In this document: in pieces, positions 49,578-61,632 of the stretch
How positions within the stretch are numbered: position 1 is the stretch's first letter
Layout: every line of letters starts with the position of its first letter
NCBI RefSeq assembly: GCF_003058465.1
Contig: NZ_CP028901.1
Span: 3,038,001-3,102,000, forward strand
Direction: 5' to 3'
Length of the DNA: 64,000 nt
Source of the DNA: Orrella marina
GTDB taxonomy: Bacteria > Pseudomonadota > Gammaproteobacteria > Burkholderiales > Burkholderiaceae_B
Made by a program: the position numbers and the translations under genes
Notes under the pieces: generated by a model
Seen by the model: only the letters and a program-made list of their open reading frames with translations
Told to the model about the DNA's origin: nothing
Database searches by the model: none

Positions 49578-49946
49578 TTACAGCACTTCAGGCGCGAGCG
49601 ACACGATCTTCATGAAGCGCTCTGTGCGCAGTTCACGTGTGACCGGCCCAAAAATGCGGGTTCCAATTGGCTCAAGCTTTGCATTGAGCAATACGGCCGC
49701 ATTGCCGCCGAAGCGGATCAGTGAACCGTCTTTCCGGCGTACACCTTTTGCTGTACGCACGACGACGGCGTTGTAAATCTCGCCTTTCTTGACGCGACCG
49801 CGAGGCGCCGCATCCTTGACGCTAACCTTAATGATGTCGCCAATTGCGGCGTAGCGTCGCTTCGAGCCGCCCAACACCTTGATGCACATGACTGAACGTG
49901 CACCAGTGTTGTCGGCCACGTCTAGCGTGGTCTGCATTTGAATCAT
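49578..49946 (-). CDS. rplN: Ribosomal protein L14
   Basis: 122 residues. Intersubunit-face protein. [30 protein letters not shown] is split here only for brevity of citing: start [16 protein letters not shown], end SLAPEVL. It is now the first gene of the spc group because a foreign gene separates it from rpsQ, so it needs its own promoter in 49947-50366. Confidence 0.98.
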   Translation of the reverse strand: MIQMQTTLDVADNTGARSVMCIKVLGGSKRRYAAIGDIIKVSVKDAAPRGRVKKGEIYNAVVVRTAKGVRRKDGSLIRFGGNAAVLLNAKLEPIGTRIFGPVTRELRTERFMKIVSLAPEVL

Positions 49947-50366
49947 GATTTTTCCTGTTCCAACTTAACTTATACACAATTGCATATAAGCCAGTTTTGG
50001 CCCCGTCAGGCTTTTTACACCCTGGGTCGAAATTCGTTAGAAATCCGTTACAGCGATCACACTTACCAGGCGTGTTGCCTGGCAACTTGCGTTCACCGTT
50101 GATGCCGTGCTTTTCGAGATAAGTGGCTTTTGTCTTCGACAGCAACTCACCTTTTCCCGGAAAAGTCCATCAATATAACGCATAAGGAGTTTTGTTGCAA
50201 GCCTTGATCTTTAAATTGATCTCGCGTGACAGCGATCTTCATGACTGGGCGATGGAAGTTCAGCAATTGGCGTGCACGGTACCTGATGGCATTTGGTCGT
50301 CCGTAACGGTACGATTACAGAAGTATTATTTGTTTTCGAAGCCAATCCACCAGGAATTCTTCACTT
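49947..50366. other. 420-base gap between rplN and the aldehyde dehydrogenase gene
   Basis: A divergent region that must hold the promoter for rplN and the following spc genes (minus) and for the dehydrogenase (plus). Minus-strand AT-rich hexamers near 49972-49990 (TATAAG, TATATG) could be a -10, but no good -35 fits. A CCAGGC/GCCTGG hairpin lies at 50066-50082. A minus-strand frame (from TTG 50145, with AAGGTGAG ahead) could encode about 60 residues with CDRC and another Cys before it runs into rplN in another frame; a plus-strand frame from TTG 50192 has AAGGAG ahead but overlaps the dehydrogenase start. Neither is recognised or called. Confidence 0.4.
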
Positions 50367-51794
50367 ATGTACGAAAACCTTACTCTTTATATCGATGGCA
50401 AGTTCATTGCGGCTGAAGGCCGACACACACAGCCAGTGGTTAACCCCGCCAACCGGGAGGTTCTGGGTCACCTCCCCCACGCCACTGAGGAAGATTTACA
50501 AGCTGCACTAGAAGCCGCTGACCGTGCATTTCAGTCGTGGAAGCATTCCAACCCAATGGATCGGGCCGCGATTCTACGGAAGGTTGGCGAACTGACACGT
50601 GAGCGAGCAAAGGACATCGCGAGGAACCTTACTCTTGACCAGGGCAAACCGTTCTCCGAGGCTTTAGGCGAGCTTGTCTCATGTGCCGATCACGCGGATT
50701 GGCATGCTGAGGAGTGTCGTCGTATTTACGGTCGAATTATTACCCCCAGGTCGCCAAATGTTCGTCAAATGGTGCTGCGCGAGCCAATCGGTGTGTGTGT
50801 CGCATTCACACCATGGAATTTCCCGTATAACCAGGCTATCCGGAAAGTCTGCGCTGCTATTGGCGCCGGATGCACAATTGTTTTGAAAGGGCCAGAAGAC
50901 TCACCCAGTGCAGTGATGGCAATTGCAAAGATGTTCCACGATGCTGGACTTCCCCCAGGCGTACTCAACCTTGTATGGGGTGATCCTCCGAAGGTTTCTG
51001 ATTATCTTATTCGATCACCGATTTCCAGAAAGGTCTCTTTTACCGGTTCTGTTCCAGTCGGCAAGCAACTCGCAGCCCTTGCCGGTGCACACATGAAACG
51101 GGTAACCATGGAACTCGGTGGTCACTCGCCTGTTCTGGTCTTTGATGATGCGGACATCGAGAAAGCCGCAAAAATGCTTGCTAAGTTCAAGATTCGCAAC
51201 GCAGGCCAGGTCTGCGTATCGCCTACCCGTTTTTACGTTCAGCGTAAGGCGTACGACAAGTTTCTCGCCGCGTTTACGGATGTCCTCAAGGGCATCAAGA
51301 CCGGAGACGGTCTTGAAGAGGGTACTGAAATGGGACCACTTGCGCACGAGCGACGTATCCCTTCTATCTCGCGCTTTATTGAAGATGCAAGAGCGCGCGG
51401 AGGTGATGTGATTCTTGGTGGTGATCCGATTGAAGGGAAAGGCTTTTTCTTCCCGCCCACCGTTGTAACCAATCTCCCTGACGATTCCATGCTGATGACC
51501 GAAGAACCGTTTGGTCCGGTAGCGCCAGTTGTCGCGTTTGACGACACAGAAGAAGTCATCAAGAAGGCAAACAGCCTCCCATTTGGTTTGTCTTCCTACG
51601 TATTCACGAATTCGCTGCAGACAGCTACACGCGTATCAAACGCACTCGAGGTCGGCATGGTCAATATCAACCATTTTGGCAGTGCACTCCCAGAAACACC
51701 GTTTGGTGGCGTAAAGGATAGCGGTATTGGAAGTGAGGGCGGAAGTGAAACTTTTGACGGATATTTGGTCACAAAATTTGTTACCCACGTTTAA
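50367..51794 (+). CDS. NAD(P)-dependent aldehyde dehydrogenase, succinate-semialdehyde type
   Basis: 475 residues, full length. Oxidises an aldehyde to the acid. Catalytic residues are all present: N151 in [10 protein letters not shown]174, E249 in MELGGHSP, and nucleophile C283 in [22 protein letters not shown] and [11 protein letters not shown] follow. Overall it looks like the succinate-semialdehyde/alpha-ketoglutarate-semialdehyde branch, but the substrate is not fixed by sequence alone. It lies on the strand opposite to the ribosomal genes, exactly between rpsQ and rplN, with its own divergent gap and terminator, so it is a self-contained insertion. CAGGAA precedes the ATG. Confidence 0.9.
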   Translation: MYENLTLYIDGKFIAAEGRHTQPVVNPANREVLGHLPHATEEDLQAALEAADRAFQSWKHSNPMDRAAILRKVGELTRERAKDIARNLTLDQGKPFSEALGELVSCADHADWHAEECRRIYGRIITPRSPNVRQMVLREPIGVCVAFTPWNFPYNQAIRKVCAAIGAGCTIVLKGPEDSPSAVMAIAKMFHDAGLPPGVLNLVWGDPPKVSDYLIRSPISRKVSFTGSVPVGKQLAALAGAHMKRVTMELGGHSPVLVFDDADIEKAAKMLAKFKIRNAGQVCVSPTRFYVQRKAYDKFLAAFTDVLKGIKTGDGLEEGTEMGPLAHERRIPSISRFIEDARARGGDVILGGDPIEGKGFFFPPTVVTNLPDDSMLMTEEPFGPVAPVVAFDDTEEVIKKANSLPFGLSSYVFTNSLQTATRVSNALEVGMVNINHFGSALPETPFGGVKDSGIGSEGGSETFDGYLVTKFVTHV

Positions 51795-51865
51795 GTAACA
51801 AATCTTGGTAGTGTTCTAACTTCGGTTAGATCGCTACCACGAAATAAACAACAAACGATCTAAAA

Positions 51866-51897
51866 AAAAACGCGACGTCATAGAGAGTCGCGTTTTT
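51866..51897. terminator. Bidirectional terminator between the dehydrogenase gene and rpsQ
   Basis: AAAAACGCGAC (51866-51876) pairs perfectly with GTCGCGTTTTT (51887-51897) around ten bases. T-tracts form on both strands, so it can end the dehydrogenase transcript and the S10-operon transcript leaving rpsQ. Confidence 0.9.
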
Positions 51898-51941
51898 AAT
51901 CGGAAACCGACAAAGTCGGGATCCGATAAGGTCCCTGCTAT

Positions 51942-52220
51942 TTAGATAATCCGCGCAGCTTCGACCAGACGTGTGACCGTCCAGGCTTTGCTACGAGAAA
52001 TCGGACGACCTTCTGCGATTTCTACCGTATCACCTTCGTTGTACTGATTCGTTTCGTCGTGCGCCTTGTACTTGGCAGAACGCATCACGATCTTGCCAAG
52101 AATCGGGTGCTTGACGCGACGCTCGACACGGACAACAACTGTCTTGTCCATCTTGTTACTGACGACCTTGCCAACCAAAGTACGTTGACGCTTTGCCGGA
52201 GTAGCTTGTACTTCTGTCAT
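51942..52220 (-). CDS. rpsQ: Ribosomal protein S17
   Basis: 92 residues, OB-fold, early 16S binder. [20 protein letters not shown] and the [17 protein letters not shown] end are typical. It becomes the last gene of the S10 group here because the downstream neighbour is not rplN. Confidence 0.98.
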   Translation of the reverse strand: MTEVQATPAKRQRTLVGKVVSNKMDKTVVVRVERRVKHPILGKIVMRSAKYKAHDETNQYNEGDTVEIAEGRPISRSKAWTVTRLVEAARII

Positions 52221-52221
52221 T

Positions 52222-52413
52222 TCAGGCTCCCGCTTTCTGAGTCAGCAACGTGCGGACGCGAGCAATGTCACGACGCACTTTGCGGATCTCGCTGGTGTTA
52301 GACAACTGCTGGGTCGCCTTCTGCATACGCAGGCCGAACTGCGCCTTCAACAGACTCTCCAACTCGGTCTTCAGCTCGGTAACATCCTTCTCGCGGAGTT
52401 CGCTAGCTTTCAT
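52222..52413 (-). CDS. rpmC: Ribosomal protein L29
   Basis: 63 residues, two-helix protein at the tunnel exit near L23. [19 protein letters not shown] and [14 protein letters not shown] are characteristic. One base separates it from rpsQ. Confidence 0.97.
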   Translation of the reverse strand: MKASELREKDVTELKTELESLLKAQFGLRMQKATQQLSNTSEIRKVRRDIARVRTLLTQKAGA

Positions 52414-52435
52414 AATATTTTCCTCTAGAGGCCGA

Positions 52436-52852
52436 TCATCCGCCGATATGACGAGTTACGAACGTCGTCGATATCGGAAGCTTGGCAGCAGCCAGTCTGA
52501 AGGCCTCGCGAGCCATTTCCTCGCTAACGCCCTCCATCTCATAAAGCACTTTGCCCGGCTGGATCTCTGCAACCCAGTACTCGGGATTGCCTTTACCGTT
52601 ACCCATACGAACTTCAGCAGGTTTCTGTGAAATTGGCTTATCCGGGAAAATACGAATCCAGATACGACCACCCCGCTTGATGTGGCGGTTGATCGCACGA
52701 CGCGCGGATTCGATCTGACGAGCGGTCAAACGACCCCGACCCGTCGCCTTCAATCCAAATTCACCGAAAGATACGCTAGCGCCGCGGGTTGCCAGGCCAG
52801 TGTTACGGCCTTTCTGCTCTTTACGATACTTTCTACGTGACGGTTGCAGCAT
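52436..52852 (-). CDS. rplP: Ribosomal protein L16
   Basis: 138 residues. Lies beside the peptidyl-transferase centre and A-site t[22 protein letters not shown] start and the [16 protein letters not shown] loop are canonical. Two bases after rpsC. Confidence 0.98.
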   Translation of the reverse strand: MLQPSRRKYRKEQKGRNTGLATRGASVSFGEFGLKATGRGRLTARQIESARRAINRHIKRGGRIWIRIFPDKPISQKPAEVRMGNGKGNPEYWVAEIQPGKVLYEMEGVSEEMAREAFRLAAAKLPISTTFVTRHIGG

Positions 52853-52854
52853 GT

Positions 52855-53649
52855 TTATTCTCCTTCAGATGCCGCCGCCTCGGGAGCCGCAGAGGCTTCG
52901 CCTCGACGGGCACCACGAGATCGATTGGACGGGCGTCCTGGTCTTTCACCTCTAGGTGAACGACGCGGGCGGCGCTCGTCTTCACGTGCCGGACCTGCCG
53001 GCTCGACTGGCAACTCACCATTGGGCAACATATCACCTTTATAGACCCAGACCTTGATCCCGATCACACCGTAGGTGGTATGGGCTTCAGATGTGCCATA
53101 GTCGATGTGTGCACGCAATGTATGAAGCGGTACGCGACCTTCCCGGTACCATTCGGTCCGTGCGATTTCGATACCATTCAAACGACCTGAGCTCATGATC
53201 TTGATGCCTTGTGCTCCAAGCCGCATTGCGTTCTGCATGGCACGCTTCATTGCGCGACGGAACATGATGCGCTTTTCCAACTGCTGTGCAATAGAATCGG
53301 CAATCAACTGAGCGTCGGTTTCCGGCTTGCGGATCTCTTCGATGTTCACGTGAACGGGAACACCCATGAGGCGCTGCAGATCGACCTTCAGGTTTTCAAT
53401 ATCTTCACCACGCTTACCGATCACCACGCCTGGACGGGCAGAGTAAACAGTAATTCTTGCGTTCTTGGCAGGACGCTCGATAACAACACGGCCAACAGAG
53501 GCGGACTTAAGCTTCTTCTTCAGATACTCGCGTACACGAATATCTGATTGAAGCAGTCCACTGAAGTCGTTATCTGACGCATACCAGCGAGACGCCCAGT
53601 TACGGGTGACTGCGAGACGGAACCCAATCGGGTTAATTTTCTGACCCAT
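52855..53649 (-). CDS. rpsC: Ribosomal protein S3
   Basis: 264 residues. mRNA-entry protein with helicase role. KH domain [19 protein letters not shown] at about 65. Beyond the core (about residue 210) it has some 50 extra residues rich in Arg, Glu and Ala ([18 protein letters not shown] onward), a tail seen in several Burkholderiales and absent from E. coli. Confidence 0.97.
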   Translation of the reverse strand: MGQKINPIGFRLAVTRNWASRWYASDNDFSGLLQSDIRVREYLKKKLKSASVGRVVIERPAKNARITVYSARPGVVIGKRGEDIENLKVDLQRLMGVPVHVNIEEIRKPETDAQLIADSIAQQLEKRIMFRRAMKRAMQNAMRLGAQGIKIMSSGRLNGIEIARTEWYREGRVPLHTLRAHIDYGTSEAHTTYGVIGIKVWVYKGDMLPNGELPVEPAGPAREDERRPRRSPRGERPGRPSNRSRGARRGEASAAPEAAASEGE

Positions 53650-53658
53650 CGTGACTCC

Positions 53659-53988
53659 TTATGCGCCGACCTTGACGGTAATGTGGCAGGTCTGTTTCTC
53701 AATGCGGTTACCGCGCCCTTTTGCACGTGCCGAGAAACGCTTCATCGACTGAGCCTTATCCACAAAAATCGTGGTTACTTTCAGTTCGTCGATATCCGCG
53801 CCGTCATTATGCTCCGCGTTAGCGATAGCAGATTCAACGGCTTTCTTCAAAATCCCGGCGGCCTTCTTGTTTGTGAAGGTGAGAAGTTCCAGTGCCTGAG
53901 CAACAGACTTGCCACGGATCATGTCCGCAACAAGGCGTGTCTTCTGCGCTGAAATATGCACCCCACGAATAATCGCTGTGGTTTCCAT
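53659..53988 (-). CDS. rplV: Ribosomal protein L22
   Basis: 109 residues. Its beta-hairpin ([20 protein letters not shown]) forms part of the exit-tunnel constriction. Three bases after rpsS. Confidence 0.98.
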   Translation of the reverse strand: METTAIIRGVHISAQKTRLVADMIRGKSVAQALELLTFTNKKAAGILKKAVESAIANAEHNDGADIDELKVTTIFVDKAQSMKRFSARAKGRGNRIEKQTCHITVKVGA

Positions 53989-53991
53989 TGC

Positions 53992-54267
53992 TTACCTCTT
54001 GGCCTTTTTATCTGCAGCATGACCTTTGAACGTACGGGTCAGTGCAAATTCGCCGAGCTTGTGTCCAACCATATTCTCGTTGATGTAAACGGGAACGTGC
54101 TGGCGGCCATTATGGACGGCGATGGTCAACCCGATGAACTCGGGCAGAATAGTAGAACGACGCGACCAGGTCTTGATCGGCTTCTTACCTTTTTCCGCAA
54201 TCGATGCTTCTACCTTTTTAATAAGGTGTGCATCTACGAACGGGCCTTTCTTAATCGAACGTGACAT
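53992..54267 (-). CDS. rpsS: Ribosomal protein S19
   Basis: 91 residues. Head protein paired with S13. [18 protein letters not shown] start and the [19 protein letters not shown] end are typical. Confidence 0.98.
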   Translation of the reverse strand: MSRSIKKGPFVDAHLIKKVEASIAEKGKKPIKTWSRRSTILPEFIGLTIAVHNGRQHVPVYINENMVGHKLGEFALTRTFKGHAADKKAKR

Positions 54268-54278
54268 GATTCGCCCTC

Positions 54279-55106
54279 TTACTTACGCTTGCGACGTTGG
54301 ACGATCATATTGTTCGTCCGCTTGTTGCGACGGGTCTTGAAACCCTTGGATGGCGTACCCCATGGGCTCACCGGCTCTCTGGCTTCGCCAGTCCGTCCTT
54401 CACCACCACCGTGCGGGTGATCTACCGGGTTCATGGCTACACCACGTACCGTCGGACGGATACCACGCCACCGCATCGCACCGGCTTTACCGATCTGACG
54501 CAGGCTATGCTCTTCGTTACCGACCTCACCAATCGTTGCACGGCACTCGATATGCACTCGGCGAACCTCGCCCGAACGCAAACGAACCTGAGCGTATGTG
54601 CCTTCACGAGCCAGGAGAACAGCTGATGCCCCGGCTGAGCGGACCATCTGGGCACCCTTGCCGGGAATCATCTCGACGCAGTGAATTGTCGTACCAATCG
54701 GAATGTTGCGAATCGGCAGAGTGTTTCCCGCACGAATCGGGGCATCGATTCCGGAGTGCAGCGTAGCGCCAACTTCGAGACCACGTGGCGCAATGATGTA
54801 CCGACGCTCACCGTCTGCGTAACACAACAGAGCAATGTGCGCAGTACGGTTAGGGTCGTATTCGAGCCGCTCTACACGAGCCGGAATACCGTCCTTGTTC
54901 CTGCGGAAATCTATCAAGCGGTAGTGCTGCTTGTGACCACCTCCACGATGGCGAACCGTAATATGGCCGTTGTTATTACGACCGGATCCACGACTCTTCT
55001 TCTCGACCAGCGATGCGACTGGAGCACCTTTGTGCAAGGTCGGCGTAACGACCTTGAGCATGCCCCGACGGCCTGGCGAGGTCGGTTTTACTTTAACGAG
55101 GGCCAT
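54279..55106 (-). CDS. rplB: Ribosomal protein L2
   Basis: 275 residues. Needed for subunit association and peptidyl transfer. The conserved histidine region [15 protein letters not shown] and the C-terminal [17 protein letters not shown] are intact. It directly abuts rplW. Confidence 0.98.
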   Translation of the reverse strand: MALVKVKPTSPGRRGMLKVVTPTLHKGAPVASLVEKKSRGSGRNNNGHITVRHRGGGHKQHYRLIDFRRNKDGIPARVERLEYDPNRTAHIALLCYADGERRYIIAPRGLEVGATLHSGIDAPIRAGNTLPIRNIPIGTTIHCVEMIPGKGAQMVRSAGASAVLLAREGTYAQVRLRSGEVRRVHIECRATIGEVGNEEHSLRQIGKAGAMRWRGIRPTVRGVAMNPVDHPHGGGEGRTGEAREPVSPWGTPSKGFKTRRNKRTNNMIVQRRKRK

Positions 55107-55403
55107 TTAATTCACCTCCGCAAAGTTGAGCTCTTGACCTTCTTTCAGGACAACGTAGGCCTTGCGCTCATTACGGCGACGACCAACGAAACGACCAAAC
55201 CGTTTCTCCTTGCCCTTACGGTTCAATACCTGAACCGAGTCAACTTCAACTTTGAACAACATTTCGACGGCCGCCTTGATTTCTGGCTTCGTTGCATCAG
55301 GCGCAACGCGAAAGGCGACATGATTGTTCTTCTCGGCGATCACGGTCGCCTTTTCTGTGACGATCGGCGCGAGGAGAACTTGCAACAAACGTTCGTTGTT
55401 CAT
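55107..55403 (-). CDS. rplW: Ribosomal protein L23
   Basis: 98 residues. Docking site for trigger factor and SRP at the tunnel exit. [20 protein letters not shown] and the [14 protein letters not shown] strand are present. Overlaps rplD by four bases (ATGA). Confidence 0.98.
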   Translation of the reverse strand: MNNERLLQVLLAPIVTEKATVIAEKNNHVAFRVAPDATKPEIKAAVEMLFKVEVDSVQVLNRKGKEKRFGRFVGRRRNERKAYVVLKEGQELNFAEVN

Positions 55404-56020
55404 CCCAGCATCTCCTCAAGTTGTGCAACGGCTGGCTTTGTGATCAACACTTTCTTGTAGTGGATCAGCGAAAGCGGATCTGCATAACGTGGCTCAACAA
55501 CAGCCACGTGAGGCAGGTTGCGTGTTGCCAGATAGATATTCTCGTCAACTGTATCGGTGATGATCAGAACCGAGTCAAGTCCCATCTCACGCAGTCTCTG
55601 CGCAGCAAGCTTGGTCTTTGGCGATTCCAGCATAAAGTCGTCGACGATGGCGATACGATCTTCGCGTGCCAGCTGCGAAAGAATGGAACGCACACCAGCG
55701 CGATACATCTTCTTGTTGACCTTCTGGGTGAAGTTCTCTTCCGGGCTATTCGGAAAAACTCTACCACCCCCACGCCACAGTGGCGAGGATGTCATACCGG
55801 CACGTGCACGTCCCGTACCTTTTTGCTTGAACGGCTTCTTGGTGGAGTGACGAACTTCAGAGCGATCTTTCTGAGCACGATTACCAGAACGGGCGTTAGC
55901 TTGATAGGCAACAACCACCTGATGAATCAACGCTTCGTTGAAATCACGACCAAAAACGGTATCTGGGACGCTGAAAGTTGAAGCGGCTTCGCCCCGCTCA
56001 TTCAGGAGCTTGATATCCAT
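55400..56020 (-). CDS. rplD: Ribosomal protein L4
   Basis: 206 residues. Exit-tunnel protein; in E. coli it also controls the S10 operon by attenuation. The tunnel loop [19 protein letters not shown] with [14 protein letters not shown] is clear. Confidence 0.98.
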   Translation of the reverse strand: MDIKLLNERGEAASTFSVPDTVFGRDFNEALIHQVVVAYQANARSGNRAQKDRSEVRHSTKKPFKQKGTGRARAGMTSSPLWRGGGRVFPNSPEENFTQKVNKKMYRAGVRSILSQLAREDRIAIVDDFMLESPKTKLAAQRLREMGLDSVLIITDTVDENIYLATRNLPHVAVVEPRYADPLSLIHYKKVLITKPAVAQLEEMLG

Positions 56021-56023
56021 GCT

Positions 56024-56713
56024 TTAGGCTCCTTGCTTGACTGGTGATTTAACAGCGGGACGCACAATGATCTCTGCGCCTGCATGTCCAGGAACAGCTC
56101 CCTTGACCATCAGCAGACCACGTTCCACATCGACGCGTACAACGTCGAGGTTCTGAACAGTCCGTGTGACGTCGCCAAGGTGGCCAGCCATGCGCTTACC
56201 AGGAAAGATGCGGCCTGGATCTTGAGCCTGACCGATGGAGCCAGGTACGCGATGCGATCTAGAGTTACCGTGCGATGCACGCTGTGACCCAAAATGGTGA
56301 CGCTTAATGGTGCCGGCAAAGCCTTTACCAATAGTTGTTCCTGTCACGTCAACTTGCTGTCCAGTCTCAAAGACTGAATCGACAGCGACTACAGCGCCTG
56401 GCTGAAACTCAGCGGCGCGTGTGGGATCAAGACGGAACTCTTTGAGTAGCGATGCTGACTCTACGCCAGCTTTAGTGAAGTGGCCTGCAAGGGGCTTGGT
56501 CACGCGGGATGCTTTGCGGCTCCCGTAGGCCACCTGAACGGCGGCATAGCCATCGGTCTCTGGCAGCTTGACCTGGGTAACGCGATTGTTCGACACGTCC
56601 AGCACTGTCACGGGAATGGATTCACCTTCGTCCGTGAAAATGCGGGTCATGCCGACCTTGCGACCCACCAGCCCAAGCCGATAGGCGGCAGGCGTCTGTG
56701 TCGGTTTCGACAT
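56024..56713 (-). CDS. rplC: Ribosomal protein L3
   Basis: 229 residues. Assembly initiator near the peptidyl-transferase centre. The extended loop [19 protein letters not shown] includes the glutamine that PrmB methylates in relatives. ATG 56713 preceded by GGGAG is chosen; the frame open to 56800 runs into the leader hairpins. Confidence 0.97.
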   Translation of the reverse strand: MSKPTQTPAAYRLGLVGRKVGMTRIFTDEGESIPVTVLDVSNNRVTQVKLPETDGYAAVQVAYGSRKASRVTKPLAGHFTKAGVESASLLKEFRLDPTRAAEFQPGAVVAVDSVFETGQQVDVTGTTIGKGFAGTIKRHHFGSQRASHGNSRSHRVPGSIGQAQDPGRIFPGKRMAGHLGDVTRTVQNLDVVRVDVERGLLMVKGAVPGHAGAEIIVRPAVKSPVKQGA

Positions 56714-56764
56714 TCTAATCTCCCGGGTTGGACCCGATACCCGACTTCGATTGGTCGGGGCTAT

Positions 56765-56787
56765 AAACAAAACCCGGTAATTCCGGG
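56765..56787 (-). terminator. Attenuator-like hairpin between rpsJ and rplC
   Basis: On the minus strand CCCGG-AATTA-CCGGG is followed by TTTTGTTT, a compact intrinsic-terminator form inside the 182-base rpsJ-rplC gap. Two further short stems (around 56727-56757) lie between it and the rplC ribosome binding site. Similar position to where L4-type feedback could act, but that is inference. Confidence 0.5.
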
Positions 56788-56895
56788 CGCTTCTTATCAA
56801 ACTAGACTACCCTTTCTCCTTACGGAAAAAAGATAGCCTTCGACGATAACATGTTTTTTATCAGTGCGCAATATCTGCGCACCAAAGATACGGTA

Positions 56896-57207
56896 TTACT
56901 GAAGTGCGATCTCGACATCAACACCAGCTGGCAAGTCAAGGCGCATCAACGCATCGACAGTCTTGTCAGTCGGATCAACGATGTCCATCAGTCGCTGATG
57001 TGTGCGCATCTCGAGCTGATCGCGCGAGGTTTTGTTCACGTGAGGTGAACGCAAAATGTCGTAGCGACGGATACGCGTTGGCAGAGGCACCGGACCACGA
57101 ACCACAGCACCAGTTCGTTTGGCTGTATCAACGATCTCAGCGGCAGACTGATCGATGAGTTTGTAATCAAACGCCTTGAGACGAATCCGGATTTTTTGAT
57201 TTTTCAT
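56896..57207 (-). CDS. rpsJ: Ribosomal protein S10
   Basis: 103 residues. 30S head protein and, with NusB, an antitermination factor. [19 protein letters not shown] start and the [21 protein letters not shown] loop are standard. It follows tuf by 56 bases, as usual in betaproteobacteria. Confidence 0.98.
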   Translation of the reverse strand: MKNQKIRIRLKAFDYKLIDQSAAEIVDTAKRTGAVVRGPVPLPTRIRRYDILRSPHVNKTSRDQLEMRTHQRLMDIVDPTDKTVDALMRLDLPAGVDVEIALQ

Positions 57208-57263
57208 GTTAGTTTCCAAAGAACGAATTAGGAGAGCGCCTTTAAAACGCTCTCCAGTAGAAA

Positions 57264-58454
<1,191 letters not shown>

Positions 58455-58481
58455 GATAGTCCTCTCAAATCTTCAATTGAA

Positions 58482-60584
58482 TTACTTGCTTCTGGCTGCG
58501 ATGATTTCGTCAGCCACATTCTTTGGAGCTTCGGCGTAGTGCTTGAACTCCATGGTGTATGTCGCCCGACCTTGCGTCAGGGAACGCAGATTGGTAGCGT
58601 AGCCAAACATTTCCGCCAGGGGCACTTCAGCGCGAATAACCTTTCCGCCACCAACCATGTCATCCATTCCCTGGACCATGCCGCGACGCGATGACAGGTC
58701 GCCCATCACTGTTCCTGCGTAGTCTTCAGGCGTCTCAACTTCGACAGACATCATTGGCTCGAGCAGAACCGGGCTTGCCTTGCGCATACCTTCTTTGAAG
58801 GCCATCGATCCAGCCATGCGGAACGCGTTCTCGTTGGAGTCAACGTCGTGGTAGGAACCGAAGAACAGCGTTGCCTTGACATCAACCACTGGATAGCCGG
58901 CGAGAATACCGGAAGGAAGTGTTTCCTGGATGCCTTTGTCAACTGCCGGGATGTATTCACGAGGAACAACACCGCCCTTGATTGCATCAACAAACTCGTA
59001 ACCACCACCTGGCTCGAGCGGCTCAAGTTTGAGCACCACGTGACCGTATTGACCACGACCACCCGACTGCTTGACGAACTTGCCTTCGACTTCTTCACAA
59101 GTCTTGCGAATGGTCTCGCGGTAGGCAACCTGCGGCTTACCGACGTTGGCTTCGACATTGAACTCACGACGCATCCGGTCTACCAGAATTTCCAGGTGCA
59201 ACTCGCCCATTCCGGAAATGATGGTCTGGCCGGACTCTTCATCCGTGCGAACACGGAAGGATGGATCTTCTTGAGCCAAACGGTTCAATGCGAGACCCAT
59301 TTTTTCCTGGTCGGCTTTTGTCTTGGGCTCTACAGCCTGAGAAATCACCGGCTCCGGGAAGACCATGCGTTCAAGCGTAATGTGTGAATCGACATCGCAC
59401 AGGGTTTCACCTGTAGTCACGTCTTTCAGACCAACCACAGCCGCAATATCACCTGCGATAACTTCCTTGATTTCTTCGCGGTTGTTCGCGTGCATCTGAA
59501 GAATACGGCCGATACGCTCCTTCTTGCCTTTGACGGGGTTGTACACCGTGTCACCGGACTTCAGAACGCCCGAGTACACACGCACAAACGTCAGCTGACC
59601 AACGTACGGGTCTGTCATCAGTTTGAACGCAAGCCCGGCAAACTTCTCACTGTCATCAGCCTTGCGGGATGCTTCCGATCCGTCGTCGAGCTCGCCCTCA
59701 ACCGGTGGAATATCCACAGGAGAAGGGAGGAATTCAATGACCGCATCCAGCATACGCTGAACACCTTTGTTCTTGAACGCCGTACCGCACAACATTGGCT
59801 GGATCTCGCCAGCAATGGTACGGGCACGTAGCGCTTTGAACATATCTTCTTCGGACAGATCTCCCTCTTCGAGGTACTTGTCCATCAGTTCTTCAGAAGA
59901 CTCTGCCGCCGTTTCAACGAGATTCTCGCGCCATTCCTTGGCGGTCGCCTCCAACTCGGCAGGAATGTCAACATACTCGAACTTCGTACCGTGACTAGCC
60001 GTATCCCAGATGATCGCTTTCATCTTGATCAGGTCAACCACGCCCTGGAAGTTCTCTTCCGCGCCGATTGGAATAACGATAGGCACAGGATTCGCCTTCA
60101 GGCGGACTTTCAGCTGGTCATAGACCTTGAAGAAGTTTGCACCCGTACGATCCATCTTGTTGACGAAAGCCAGACGTGGCACACCGTACTTGTTTGCCTG
60201 ACGCCAGACAGTTTCAGATTGTGGCTGAACACCGCCGACTGCGCAGTACACCATGCAAGCGCCATCCAGAACGCGCATGGAACGCTCAACTTCGATGGTG
60301 AAGTCTACGTGGCCCGGGGTATCAATAACGTTGATGCGATGCTCTGGGTAGTTGTTACCCATGCCACGCCAAAACGCGGTTGTCGCAGCTGACGTGATAG
60401 TGATACCACGCTCCTGCTCCTGTTCCATCCAGTCCATGGTAGCAGCGCCATCGTGAACCTCACCGAGCTTGTGGTTCACGCCGGTGTAGAACAGAATACG
60501 CTCGGTAGTTGTTGTCTTACCTGCGTCAATATGAGCGGAGATACCGATGTTACGGTAACGCTCGATCGGGGTTTTACGGGCCAT
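58482..60584 (-). CDS. fusA: Elongation factor G
   Basis: 700 residues. Translocation GTPase. P-loop AHIDAGKT (17-24), switch [18 protein letters not shown]; domains II to V follow, with [10 protein letters not shown] in domain III and [13 protein letters not shown] in domain IV. The str-operon position between rpsG and tuf marks it as the main EF-G. Confidence 0.98.
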   Translation of the reverse strand: MARKTPIERYRNIGISAHIDAGKTTTTERILFYTGVNHKLGEVHDGAATMDWMEQEQERGITITSAATTAFWRGMGNNYPEHRINVIDTPGHVDFTIEVERSMRVLDGACMVYCAVGGVQPQSETVWRQANKYGVPRLAFVNKMDRTGANFFKVYDQLKVRLKANPVPIVIPIGAEENFQGVVDLIKMKAIIWDTASHGTKFEYVDIPAELEATAKEWRENLVETAAESSEELMDKYLEEGDLSEEDMFKALRARTIAGEIQPMLCGTAFKNKGVQRMLDAVIEFLPSPVDIPPVEGELDDGSEASRKADDSEKFAGLAFKLMTDPYVGQLTFVRVYSGVLKSGDTVYNPVKGKKERIGRILQMHANNREEIKEVIAGDIAAVVGLKDVTTGETLCDVDSHITLERMVFPEPVISQAVEPKTKADQEKMGLALNRLAQEDPSFRVRTDEESGQTIISGMGELHLEILVDRMRREFNVEANVGKPQVAYRETIRKTCEEVEGKFVKQSGGRGQYGHVVLKLEPLEPGGGYEFVDAIKGGVVPREYIPAVDKGIQETLPSGILAGYPVVDVKATLFFGSYHDVDSNENAFRMAGSMAFKEGMRKASPVLLEPMMSVEVETPEDYAGTVMGDLSSRRGMVQGMDDMVGGGKVIRAEVPLAEMFGYATNLRSLTQGRATYTMEFKHYAEAPKNVADEIIAARSK

Positions 60585-60602
60585 GATGATGACTTCCTAA
60601 AA

Positions 60603-61073
60603 TTACCAACGGAAATGGCTGAAGGCTTTGTTAGCTTCCGCCATCTTGTGTGTGTCGTCACGCTTTTTCATTGCTGCGCCGCGGCCTTCTGCAGCGTCCA
60701 TCAATTCACCTGCAAGGCGCAGATCCATCGACTTCTCACCACGCTTTTTGGCGGCTTCGCGCATCCAGCGCATCGACAAGGCCAGGCGACGTACAGGGCG
60801 TACTTCAACGGGCACCTGGTAGTTCGCACCACCGACGCGGCGGCTCTTGACTTCGACCAGTGGCTTTACGTTATTGATAGCCGTCTGAAAAACCTCGAGC
60901 GGCTCTTTGCCAGTCTTGGTTTGAATATGATCAAGAGCACCGTAGACGATGCGCTCTGCAACGGCTTTCTTGCCGGAGAGCATGACAACGTTCATGAATT
61001 TAGCGAGTTCCACGCTACCAAACTTGGGATCAGGGAGGATCTCTCTTTTGGGGACTTCGCGACGACGAGGCAT
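60603..61073 (-). CDS. rpsG: Ribosomal protein S7
   Basis: 156 residues. Head assembly initiator and, in E. coli, repressor of the str operon through the rpsL-rpsG gap. [20 protein letters not shown] start and the [12 protein letters not shown] end are canonical. The 182-base gap to rpsL fits a regulatory target, though the E. coli structure was not recognised. Confidence 0.98.
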   Translation of the reverse strand: MPRRREVPKREILPDPKFGSVELAKFMNVVMLSGKKAVAERIVYGALDHIQTKTGKEPLEVFQTAINNVKPLVEVKSRRVGGANYQVPVEVRPVRRLALSMRWMREAAKKRGEKSMDLRLAGELMDAAEGRGAAMKKRDDTHKMAEANKAFSHFRW

Positions 61074-61255
61074 TGCAGTTCCTTTTTAAGTGTCATTCAG
61101 TTGAGCAGGACCTGACCAGTTCAAGTCTTTCTACTCACGACCCGTGATTCCACGAGCCACTTACGATTCCTGGAAAGTGTCCAGTTGCACTTGACGCTGG
61201 GCGCTAAAACGCGCAGCCTCAATACCGACTCAGCTGAGTCGCCTTGTATCTTGTA

Positions 61256-61632
61256 TTAAGCTTTCTTGCCGCGCTTGGCACCGTACTTCGAACGGGATTG
61301 CTTACGGTCTTTGACGCCTTGCAGGTCGAGCGAACCACGAACAATGTGGTAGCGAACACCTGGGAGGTCTTTCACACGGCCACCACGTACGAGAACAACC
61401 GAGTGTTCTTGCAGGTTGTGTCCCTCACCACCGATGTACGAAATGACTTCGTAACCGTTGGTCAGACGAACCTTGGCCACTTTACGCAGTGCCGAGTTTG
61501 GCTTCTTGGGGTTGTTGTGTATACACGTGTGCATACGCCACGACGTTGCGGGCAATTTTCAAGAGCGGGGCTCTTGCTTTTTACTGTCGCAACCGAACGT
61601 GGTTTGCGCACGAGTTGGTTGATAGTCGGCAT
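61256..61632 (-). CDS. rpsL: Ribosomal protein S12, reading frame broken by one missing base
   Basis: S12 sits at the decoding centre and is essential. From ATG 61632 (AAGGGA ahead) the frame reads [20 protein letters not shown] up to CTRVYTTTP and then goes off frame; the other frame supplies [20 protein letters not shown] through [12 protein letters not shown]. The break is at the G-run 61508-61511 (four G on the plus strand, CCCC in the gene); one more base would give [10 protein letters not shown] and exactly 125 codons plus stop, the family length. Since a cell cannot live without S12, a base-calling or assembly error is the likely cause. A shorter frame starting within 61555 is an artefact of this break. 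Residues tied to streptomycin resistance flank the break (PKKPN), so no resistance inference should be made. Confidence 0.93.

Noticed and set aside
50192..50416. 74-codon plus-strand frame with AAGGAG ahead of a TTG
   Set aside because: It overlaps the clear dehydrogenase start out of frame and its translation is not recognisable; the ribosome binding site match alone is not enough.
54681..55460. 259-codon plus-strand frame
   Set aside because: It is the antisense of rplB and rplW, which are certain genes; the translation has no recognisable domain.
60453..61115. 220-codon plus-strand frame
   Set aside because: Antisense of rpsG and the start of fusA; no family features.
61226..61241. Perfect 16-base palindrome in the rpsL-rpsG gap
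   Set aside because: A palindrome of this length is expected about once by chance in 64 kb, and no T-tract or promoter element is attached.
61256..61555. Separate short S12-like gene starting at 61555
   Set aside because: It is the 3' part of rpsL after the one-base deletion; its first 14 residues are off-frame translation.
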